Origin: Zygaena filipendulae
Taxonomy: Eukaryota; Arthropoda; Insecta; Lepidoptera; Zygaenidae
DNA length: 64,000 nucleotides
Reading direction: 5' to 3'
NCBI GenBank assembly: GCA_907165275.2
Contig: OU015649.1
Coordinates: 12,306,001 to 12,370,000, forward strand
Positions 10,204 to 37,444 of this stretch are shown here, one piece after another. The position numbers were made by a program, and so were the translations under genes. The notes under the pieces are model-generated. The model was not told where the DNA came from. It was given only the letters and a program-made list of their open reading frames with translations, and searched no databases. The number at the start of each line of letters is the position of its first letter. Position 1 is the first letter of the stretch.

Positions 10204-10727
10204 TAGGGGCCATCCTTAAAGGACGTCACACGTTAAGGGGGGCCGCATGGGTGTACCCGGGGTCTGGGCCACGGGGGACAAATCAGATTTTTTATAAACA
10301 CCGAGTCAAATCAATAAACATAAATTAAAATAGGTACTAATTTTTTATCCAAATTCTTTAGTTATACAATATCTAATTTAAAAGTAACTTATACGAAGGT
10401 ATATTGTATTTGCAAATGGAAAAAAATTAGGTTCTTTTTCTTAACTTATCGACAAAAGTAGATAGTAAGGAACAAAATCCAGGGGGGGGCACCCCTCCCT
10501 CTCCCCGGGTAGGTACGCCCATGAAGGGAAAGGCGACCAAAGTGTGACAAGAGGTGGGAGGGGCCTAAGTTTCGTAAGTTTCGTGACGTCACATTTCAAA
10601 ATCTTATACATTTGACAATTAGTTTTCTATTTTCTTCTTAATAATTAGCTTCTCTGTCTTATACATTTAACCTCTTGTCACACTTCACCGACCCTCTCCC
10701 CCCTTAACGTGTGACGTAGGTCCTACT
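10204..10727. mobile_element. Inverted-repeat element starting about 20 bp after the carboxypeptidase stop
   Basis: The left terminus GGACGTCACACGTTAAGGGG (10219) is inverted as CCCCTTAACGTGTGACGTAGG at the right (10698-10719, shortened). An inner pair AGTGTGACAAGAGGT / ACCTCTTGTCACACT lies at 10538 and 10670. It must form most of the 3' UTR of the carboxypeptidase unless the transcript ends at once. The first AATAAA after the stop (10313-10318) is inside it. Confidence 0.7.
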
Positions 10728-11857
10728 ATCATTATTGTAAATAAAACAACCACATATTTCATTAAACGTACATTGAAAGTTATCTTACATGCGTTTTATT
10801 TATATAAACTGTCATTGCAAGGGTCAAAAATTCACGCGAGCGAAACCGGAGGCATTAGCTAAACTAATAAAAAGGGGAAAGATTTGATTTTTTGTTTGTT
10901 TACAATTTAACTCAAAAACTACTGGACCGATTTCAAAAAATGTTTCACCATTAGAATGCTACATTATCCCTGAGTAACATAGGCTATATTGTAAGCCCGG
11001 AATTCTCTCGGGAACTCCGAAATTACCGCGATGAAACCGCGGGGAACCGCTAGTTGTAAATAAATAAAACAACCACATATTTAATTAAACGTATAATGTT
11101 CAAGATTTTCGTATGTACATTTCTCTAACATCTAAAATTAGTCGTTCAGTCATCACTTTCGTAGGACAAAATCTTATTGAACACTATTATCACTACATTT
11201 ATTTTAATCAATCGTAACGGCAACCGTAAAACAACATTGAGTATCGGTATTGAGATTAGGTCTCGGGTTATTGATTACGCAACTTATTTTTTATTAGTTT
11301 TATAACATACCAGTTTCGATACAAAACAATAGACCACTCGTAAATACAACGCAGGCCCGTATGAATAAACTCCATAAAATAAAGGATACAAAAGCTGGCG
11401 CTCCCGCGGGGTTTGACTTTACATAGGTATTATCACGCACGAGCTCGCACCGCGCACTGTCGGAGGAGCCGCGGCGGCTGCCATGGAGTGACTCACCGTG
11501 GGAGGCCAGCTAAACAATAAACTCGAAGACGTATCGAAGTTTAAAAAAATGCGTTTATCAACACGGGCCATAGATCGCGGGATAATCACGAAAACATATT
11601 ATTATAACACATTCGCAACACGATACGGCAGAAGGAGCGTCGACAGCTCCAGGAGCCGAGCGGCGGAAGCAGTCCCGGCCCGGCGGCGGGCGATCGACAA
11701 GCACAAAGCACCTCCTCTAATAAATATCTTTGGCATGAACCGAACAGAGCTCGCCGACGAATTAAACAGGCGACATCACTACATAACCGATCATTTATTG
11801 CTCGATGCCAAACGGTGTTGGTCAGTTCTGGCGGGGCGCGGGGTCGCCGCGGGGGGG
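10728..11857. other. Convergent intergenic region, carboxypeptidase and Trf2 3' ends
   Basis: It holds a GTAAATAAAACAACCACATA sequence twice (about 10735 and 11054), flanking a Helitron-like copy that ends CCGCTAGTTG at 11056. AATAAA signals on plus (about 10739) and minus (10795-10800 read in reverse) could serve either gene. GC-rich sequence at 11400-11500 and 11640-11860 is probably Trf2 3' UTR. No further gene is seen. Confidence 0.5.
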
Positions 11858-14239
11858 TCACTCCCAGGCGCCGCCGTCGCCGTTCGCGCCCGCGCCCGCG
11901 CCCGCGTCCTCGTCGTCCGACATGGTGACGAGCAGCATGGCGTCCGCGGCGCGGGGCTCGCGCGCTGCGGCGGCGCCCCCGGCGGCGGCGGGCGGCTCGT
12001 AGCAGCTGCGCGCCGCTCGCCGCTGCCGCAGCAGCAGCTCGTCCTGGCTGCTGCGCATCTTGCGGAACTCGTACACCAGCGGAAATATACGCTCCACCGC
12101 CGACTGGACGTCGTTCACGCTCCGGGCTGAAATGTTACCGCGCCTCATAACAAACACTGTTATCAATAATGGAAACGGAACAGTGTCCGAGATAATGTTT
12201 CCTTTATTATTTTTTATCTGGCATTGAGATATGTTTACATTGTTACAGTCAGAGGTTTATAGGTAAATAAGTGGTTTTAGCTAGTCATTGCTTAATAGCT
12301 AGACTTTATTAGAAAGTGGAGAAAAAATTTCCATAAAAAACACACTGACCTGTGATAGTGACACCACCTGTAGAGAATATCTTTAATGTTGCTTTAGGAT
12401 TGTAGAGTTTATATGTCACTCCAGGATGCAGTTCTGGCTCGTAACTGAAAATAAATTACAAAATTCTTTAACAAACCTTCATGTTTGTGATAAAAAGCTC
12501 TTAATTACTTCTTGTAGTTCCTCAAATACCGCTGACAGGCTTAAAAACAATTGATTCCAAAACTTCACAATTTCCAATGTTTTTGTCCTACTTATTGAAC
12601 TACATACCTACCTATATATCACTAAATAACAATGTTTATCAATCTAGTACAATATGTACAAGTCTTCTCAATTCAAATAAAAAGCAGGAAAACCAAAAGA
12701 AATACAATGAATACATATTCAGAAGGCAGAAACTGACTTTTAAATCACACATCAAAATAGTCCCTGAGAGAAACCTCAAATGGCACCAGCTTGTTAAAAA
12801 TAAATACATTATTTTATTGGGTATTTGAATTTGACTGTTACATTTTAATAATCCTTACTAATAATATAAATGCGAAAGCGAGTTTGTATGTTTGTTACAC
12901 TTTCACACCTCAACAGCCCAATGGATCATCATGAAATTTTGCATACACGTTGTCAGGGGTACAGAGGATATAGGGTACTTACTCTTTACCCCGGAATTCC
13001 CGCGGAAACTCTGATATTACTGCGGGTGAACAGCTAGTCTTTAGAATATATTTTGTCTGTTTGAAGTCCAATTGTTGGACACACATTATTTATTACTAGC
13101 TGTACCCCGCGGTTTCACCCGCGGTAATTTTGGAGTTCCCGCGGTAATTTTGGAGTTCCCGCGGGAATCCCGGAATAAAAAGTACCCTATGACCTTCTCT
13201 GTACCCCTGACGTGCATGCCAAATTTCAACCAAATCCATTTAGCCGTTTTTGCGTGATTGAGTAACAAACATGCAAATATCCAAAATAGTAGGATTTATT
13301 TATTTATTTAAGTAAATATAAACTTTTTCCCATTCAACATATTATTTTAAAGGTGTTAAAAACCTTTGTAGATTTATCCAAACACCGACATTCGTCCATA
13401 AACAACACAAAACAAAAAATCCTATTATAATGAATTTTATAATCCATACTATAATATGAGTGAGTATAAGTAGTTATGAATGTTTTAAATGGTATAAAAA
13501 CCAATTGAATCTCTAGTCACAATATTACAAGTAAACCAAACACCTAAATAAGAGCCTGCTCAACCAACTGGCTAGATTTTTAACATTCCATTAAGATATC
13601 AGATGGAAAAAACTTCATTACATAACAGAAAATGCTGTAAACTTACTCTGCCTCTCTGTATTTCTCAGAGAAGGATGTTATCTTGATACCAAACGGCATT
13701 CGACATGTTCCCAGGACATTGACTACACGAAAGTTCTGAAAGCGCACTTTAAAGCCGAGCTTCTGCAGTGCGCGGGCGTACCGGCGCGCTGCGATCTTGG
13801 CCTGATCCTCGCTGGTAGCGCCCGTGCACGTGATGCGGCCCGAAGACCAGATCGAGGCGGTGGTATAGGGGCGGCGGAGCTTCATGGTCACCATACCGTT
13901 TTCGCGACGAAACTCTACGTTAATACCATTCAATGCGATCTGTCTCAAGTTAAGGTGACACTTTACACTAAAACTACACACAACATTGTTTATAACGATG
14001 TCTATTTCCGGTGTTTCTTCCTCCTCCTCAGCAGCGGCCTCCGCGACTGCACCTTCAGCAACTGCTGGGGGCTCTGGTTCCATTGGGGCGCTTGTCTCGC
14101 AATACTCATGGTCGGGGACCATGTGATTCGGCATGGTGTGGTTTGGGGCATTATAAGTGGAGATACCGTTGTTAGGAGCAACAACTACAGTGCCATTGCT
14201 TAACTCTTTGATACCATTGTCTTGAATCAGTGTTGCCAT
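11858..14239 (-). CDS. Trf2: TBP-related factor 2 (TBP-like protein), 3 coding exons
   Basis: Exons in transcript order: 14239-13647, 12444-12350, 12126-11858, giving 318 residues. Residues 1-77 are Asn/Pro-rich then a Glu/Ala run. The TBP-type saddle spans about 78-252: first repeat IVINNVVCSFSVKCHLNLR to GRITCTGATSEDQAK, second repeat FRVVNVLGTC, YEPELHPGVTYKL, ATLKIFSTGGVTIT, FPLVYEFRK. SFSVKCHLNLR and YEPELHPGV mark TRF2/TLF rather than TBP. TRF2 joins the preinitiation machinery at TATA-less promoters such as ribosomal protein and histone H1 genes (family knowledge). The start is fixed by an in-frame TAG two codons upstream. A Ser/Asp/Ala/Gly tail (253-318) is GC-rich and of low complexity. 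Confidence 0.93.
12852..13038 (+). mobile_element. Lep1-type Helitron-like repeat, near full length
   Basis: It begins TCCTTACTAATAATATAAAT and ends CAGCTAGT after a CGGGTGAA hairpin remnant. The 5' TC, 3' CTAGT with upstream palindrome, and lack of target duplication are the hallmarks of nonautonomous Helitrons; the Lep1 naming is from memory. It sits in the first coding intron of Trf2. Confidence 0.7.
13095..13291 (-). mobile_element. Lep1-type Helitron-like repeat with internal duplication
   Basis: It starts ACTAGCTGTACCCCGCGG and ends ATAGTAGGAT. The stretch GGTAATTTTGGAGTTCCCGC occurs twice in a row. It lies opposite in orientation to the copy at 12852-13038, only 56 bp away. Confidence 0.7.
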
Positions 14240-14254
14240 GACCTACGCGGCCTG
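14240..14254 (-). other. Trf2: Trf2 5' UTR part of the start exon, tandem acceptor
   Basis: On the minus strand TTTCAGCAG precedes GCCGCGTAGGTCATG. The CAGCAG allows two acceptors 3 nt apart, both in the UTR and so without effect on the protein. At least one noncoding exon must lie upstream. Confidence 0.65.
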
Positions 14255-17200
14255 CTGAAACAATTAGAATAACACTGGTTTTTCATCTGTTCATTTTTTT
14301 TAATCATTGATTTATTATACAATCAGAAAGGTGCTGCTGCAGCTACATAAAAGTGGTTTTTAAACATTTAAAGTTATTTTAAACATAAGTTTTCTTGGCA
14401 AACATCTCGACTTTCAAATAATATGTTTTTATTATACAAACTATATTGTCCATATATACAAAGAGCTTAAAATTTTCACCTACAAACAGAAAACAGTTTT
14501 TATCAAATATTAATTAAAAAAGTGTGTGTTGCACTTATCGTCAGCTTCCACCAACAAACCATAAAGGCTTTATTGAATATTGTTGATTACACAACAATGG
14601 CCAATGGCAAGCACACATACAAAACATTCAAAACACACTATGTGATTGTAATTATGTAACGTTTTTTTTTTGCTGCCTCACCAATGAAATTATTTTTTAT
14701 ATTCACACTTTCATCATTATGGAGTAAGAAGTGGTAACTTCTATCATTTGAGAATATATTTTTTGAGCAAGCTACTCAATTTAAGACAATTTATAATGTC
14801 AAATGTTGCAAAATGCTTAAAAACAAATTAAATTATATACAACCAGTATACACTTACTATATAAAATTAAAATCGTTTAAATTAATTAATCATAATAAGT
14901 AATCATTTTTAGAAATTTGTTTTATAAGTCATTTTTACAAATTTGATATTTGAAAAGCATACAGTACTCAGATTTGGCACTTCTCTCTCGCTACTGCTTA
15001 GTATGTATTGTTGTTTAATCTATACACCAGCTGCACTCTTCCTCCCCTCTCTCTCCCCTGGGCCTGCAGCCACCCAGGTTCATGTTATCTATGCTGATAG
15101 ATTTAAGTAAACCTCAGACATATTTTCACAGATTTAATATGAAGTACTAAAAATAGCTATGATTTAATCAATGAAGCAATGATTAATTCACATTCATTGA
15201 TTGCAAGTTATTGTTGTATTAGTAGTAGTACAAAGTACTAATATTTATGAAGCAGGGTGCTAAAGACTATTCAAAACATTTGGATGCAAGTGATTTCTAT
15301 TTCAGTGATAAGAATTAAATATAACCTCTCTAAAAATCAAATTTGAGATTTTAACTATGTGCAGTATGCACACAGACAATAGATAAACAAAGAGATTGCT
15401 CCATAAAAATTTAGCTTGGTATCTTAAGGACAATTAAATTAATTATTGACATGACTATGGATGTAGGTCATTGATCTCCATAAAGCACGTCGTATAGCGT
15501 CGAATTTCGCGAAGATCAATGGAGGGGGTTATTTAGGCCACTTCCCACGGCACGACGAGACGCGAGACGCGACATCGAATAACAGACATTGCATGACACT
15601 GCACACAGCTGACTCTGACTGCCGGACGAGGCCCCCGCCGCACGCCCCGCACCCCACCCTTGCAAATACCTACGTCCTCCCGTAAACCCCCTGCGTGCGC
15701 CCGTACCGTGCGCCCTAACGTCGTTAACTACGGGTGCAATGCCATTGACTCTGTATTGGCTCTGTAATATCACGTCGTTGTTAATCCGTAAGACGATAAA
15801 ACTATTATAGAATTCCTATCTTGAAATTACTCGATAATGGTAGAAAACAGCAGTAAATGATCCCCTAACGATCTGGCGACACACGTGACTGGAGCACAAA
15901 GAATTTTTTGTCACCTGCATGAGTGAAACGAAATGCCAGTCATCCCCATTTTGAACTTTTTGAATGAGAAATAAACAAGTTAATCTTAGTAAAATAATAT
16001 AGCAAACCGAGTACATTAAAATATATACCTACTTACTAAAATTTAAAACAACAGAAGGTATGTGCATAACTGAAGATTATGAACGTGAAACTGAATCATG
16101 TAGATGTTCAGTGTTCATTTCAACCTCAACTAATGTTCGAAAGGTACATTGTTAAATTAACCATCAAAGAGAAAACATTATCAAAGAAAATATAAAATCT
16201 GAATATTAACCTACCTGTAATGTGATAAATTTGTCACAATTATTTTTACACCAGCAACGAAATAAGACTTTTCATCACAAGTCCCAAATAGTTCATTACT
16301 AGCAATGCCAATTTGTGCACAAAAATGATCTCATCTGGAGAATAAAGCTTGTATTTATTAAATTTACAAACGAATATTGCAAAAGTAATTAAAAATACAG
16401 GACTTTTAAGCACATCCTGCCTAGCACCGCCATGTTCCCACTTCCAGAATTATGAATTTCTTTCTTTTCTGACCACAGACGAAAGAACAAACTTACCTGT
16501 TTCTGACCAATGTAGAGTTACCAGTTACTAACTAAACCACAGATAATACAATACAAGCTGACTGAGAAATATTTGATTTTGATTTTTGAGCAACATTTTA
16601 TAAATGTGCAAGACAGATTTTCGGGTAGGTATTAATAAATAAATAAAAAAAAATCAAGAATGTAATGTAGAGTTTAACGTTTTTATCTTTATAAATAAAA
16701 ATGAATGTTTGTATGTCTGTCCTCCATGCGTTTCGAAACTATTGATCCGATTATGATGAAACTTTGGCGAGTTGTTCTGCCTGCGTCCGTAAAGGTTCCT
16801 GATCCCAAAACTCACATGACTGAAACCACGGGGCACAGCTAGTATATAATATCCCACCAAAAACATTTTCATGTGAAATGTGCCCGTCATATGGACTGGT
16901 CTTGGCAACATTTTACATGAAAATGTTTTTGGTGAGATTTCATTTCTTTTTGTAAGTCAAAATTGCGAAATTCTCATACGAACTTCCATCCCCTAGTTTA
17001 AGGGGTTGGGGGATAAAAGTTAAAAGTTTTATAATATTTTTGTTGTTTGTGTTTGCATTAAAATTTATTATAAAAATTGTGTCAATATTCCAAAAATAGA
17101 ACCTTAGAAAAGCATTATCGTGAAAGATTTACTAAAAAATTATCAATAGTTTCCAAAATATTCAACTTTTAATTTTGTGAAACGGAACGTTGCAACGAAA

Positions 17201-18437
17201 CACCAATCACAGCAACGCTTACATGCTACGTCACTTTTTTTTAGGAATCATTAAATATTTTTATCTCTTTCAGGGAAGGCAAAAGAAACTAAGTGCTTAC
17301 AGTCAACACATATTATTTTCCTTATTCTGAAGTTTTTTACTTTAAAATGCATCGGTGAGATGTATTTCGATTCTTTACTGGAACTTTTGGAAGAAAATTG
17401 AGATAGTTCAAACTTAATTTCGCTTTATCTGTCTGTCAGTGTCCATGACGCTGTCAATACGACAGTGATCTCTATAACAGATAAATAGGGCGTAATTTTT
17501 AACTAGTGACGTCATTCTGTGTTTCGGCAGTAAAGTCAGAAGAAGCAACTTTGGAACACTCTATTTAATTAATTTATGAATAAAAGGTACAATATGGTAT
17601 AACTGTCAACCTTGTCGCAGACCTCAAATAATCCGCCCCTGTCCGTTCCCGGTGCAAAGGTGCCCATAAGGCTGGCTGCATTCCCGCGCTGAATAGCAAT
17701 GGCCAATCTCTGCACCAGGAACGAGCCGAACGGGAGTCACTGCATTGGTCTGTAATACGGTTCCCTGAATCACTCACCAACGTCTTTGCGTCCGCTCTCC
17801 AGCTGCCGAGTATCTCTATCGCGATTGGGATGAATTTATATAATAATAATTAATTTATGAATATATAATTTTTATTTTTCTTGTTTCGTTTAAGTAGGCC
17901 ATTGAGGTAGGCCATATGTCTTTAAAATAGACTGGAAAAAAAATTCACGCAAGTACCCTAGTGGACCCAAATTCAACCCAAATCAAAGTAAAACAACGCA
18001 TTTTTTAACAGCTTATTCGGACGCGCATTTTGATCATTTATTTTATGATCAAAATGCGCGTCCTTCGGTTCGAACAAAGATCGACTTTTGGTTGGACACA
18101 TAAGGTACTCAGGCATCAATAAAACAAAAAATACTCAAGTATCTTTTGTGTTTAATTTTTCTCTACTTATAATAATGATACCTCCTTTGTTACTTGTAAT
18201 AATGTCTTTGACTTTTAATGTCATTGTTTTGACAGATTTTTTTTTAATATTTCAGGCTCAGAAGAATATGCTACTGTTATTGTTCTGAGATTTCTGGTTT
18301 AGATCACATAGTGATTATATTATGATCTTTGTCACATACTACATAGTCATCCTCATTTATACCATGCTATGTCTCATAATTTAATATAATGTAATGTAGA
18401 CACAAAATACTTAGAGATACAATGTAGATTACAATAT
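14255..18437. other. Region between Trf2 and Rok: AT-rich, with two GC-rich patches
   Basis: 14255-15480 is plain AT-rich sequence. 15520-15770 is GC-rich with many CpG and a repeated GACGCGAGACGCGACA and could hold the Trf2 first exon or promoter; no exon could be defined. A Helitron-like copy (about 16688-16843) and an inverted repeat (16854-16937) follow. 17590-17830 is a second GC-rich patch that I do not recognise. A perfect hairpin lies at 18019-18063. Confidence 0.4.
16854..16937. repeat. Inverted repeat with 28-nt arms
   Basis: CCACCAAAAACATTTTCATG at 16854 is mirrored by CATGAAAATGTTTTTGGTG ending near 16936, with about 27 nt between the arms. It is typical of the ends of a very short inverted-repeat transposon. 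Confidence 0.7.
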
Positions 18438-18786
18438 ATAGCTAGAGAGCTGTTGGAAATTTAGGTATATGCTCAGAAGAATAAACTGTTATTGTTCTGA
18501 GTATATGCTCAGAAGAATACTGTTATTGTTCTGAGGGTATATGATTTCATCGTCGCTGATACCAAGACGTAATGTAGTCTGGACTTATATTAACTCGAAA
18601 AAATAGGTGACGAGTTTAGGTAGCTCTGATTTTTTTTTTTAGTAATTTTAAAATTTTAATTAAAAAAAAAATGGTCCTGAACTCGCCACCTATTTTTTCG
18701 AGTTAATATAAGTCCAGACTACATTACGTCGTGGTATCAACGACGATGAAATCATTTACCTAAATTGCCACCAGCTCCCTAGCTAA
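18438..18786. mobile_element. Foldback element upstream of Rok
   Basis: The outer arms (AGCTAGAGAGCTG near 18438, CAGCTCCCTAGCT near 18773) and inner 80-nt arms (18541-18620 and 18677-18756, about 4 mismatches) pair. The left arm alone carries two head-to-tail copies of a short palindrome, CTCAGAAGAAT to TTCTGAG (about 18470-18534). A third copy of that palindrome is outside the element at 18254-18288. It lies 570 bp before the Rok start codon. Confidence 0.8.
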
Positions 18787-18799
18787 TAAGTGTTGATAA

Positions 18800-19358
18800 A
18801 TTCATACAAATGTGTACACAAATTATCGGCCTGTGTAATATTGGGTCATACAAACCTTTGACATAGATGCATAGATCATAGAATGGATGTACATCAAATC
18901 AATGTCTGCCAAATTCCCGATTTGATCATCGTTCATGATCATTCACCATTCTTTGATCAAGCGGATTTTTAAAGTGAAAATACGATTATTTTCCATTACT
19001 GTGCCAATGCTGCTAATCATTTAGTGTTCATTTGTGATTTTTACTTGGTTAAAAGCCGTTACAAGGTGCAATTAATAGGTAATGTTTATGAACGTGCATA
19101 TGCTTTGTTGTGAGAACCACCTTTATCTACTGTCATTCTGAGAGCGACTTGATTTTTGTATAGTTTTGATAATGAAAAACAAGTTACCCATCGAGCTGTA
19201 GGTTGTTGGTTGAAATCGGCTGAATGATAGTGTTGAGATAGCAGTACTGTAAACTTATTGTTGATGTGTCGTTATGAAAGTGGTATCATCACTCGAGGCA
19301 GTTAACGAGAGTATGTGCGGTGGCGTTTAGTATTTGAGGACGTCAGAAAAGGTTTAGT
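18800..19358 (+). promoter_or_regulatory. Rok: Rok upstream region and probable 5' UTR
   Basis: No TATA box stands out. The sequence just before the ATG (TATTTGAGGACGTCAG) gives an in-frame TGA, so translation cannot start further upstream in this exon. GATCAT-rich sequence lies at 18900-18960. The transcription start is not determined. Confidence 0.35.
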
Positions 19359-37054
<17,696 letters not shown>

Positions 37055-37165
37055 ACGCCGCTCAGGTATACCGCACGCCGCAGCGACGACGACGTGCCCC
37101 TACCGCGTCGGTGCACACGGACAAAAATAATCGCAATCTTACTTCTATTAACATAGAGAATAGAG

Positions 37166-37444
37166 CAGTGGTTCCTAAGCTTTTCAATATTTTTACCCCT
37201 GTGAGACCTATTGGGAAAACCGATTTTACTCCGACCTTAAAATGTTATCAATATAATAAATATTGGATATCTGTCTTAACATTTTAAAGTAGGTATTTTA
37301 TATATTTAAACAATTAATTAAGCAAAAATAGTTAGTGTGATGGTTGGTATAGGTCAGGTCTTAATTTATTAGGTTCTTCGTTACCCCCACGAGAAAGCTG
37401 ATTTACCCCCGCGGGGGTAATTACCACCTGGTTCGGAACCACTG
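37166..37444. mobile_element. hAT-like nonautonomous element with 8-bp target duplication
   Basis: The termini CAGTGGTTCC and GGAACCACTG are inverted. The flanks GAATAGAG (37158-37165) and GAACAGAG (37445-37452) agree at 7 of 8 positions. 8-bp duplications and CAGTGG ends are hAT features. It begins 111 bp after the Rok stop codon and holds the first AATAAA (37255-37260) downstream of it. Confidence 0.78.

Noticed and set aside
11498..12130. 210-codon plus-strand open frame opposite the Trf2 last exon
   Set aside because: It is antisense to a well supported exon and its length comes from GC-rich DNA; it shows no domain or splice context.
17574..17780. 68-codon minus-strand frame in a GC-rich patch (NRITDQCSDSRSARSWC)
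   Set aside because: Possibly a decayed retroelement, but I could not match it to a family; not called as a gene.
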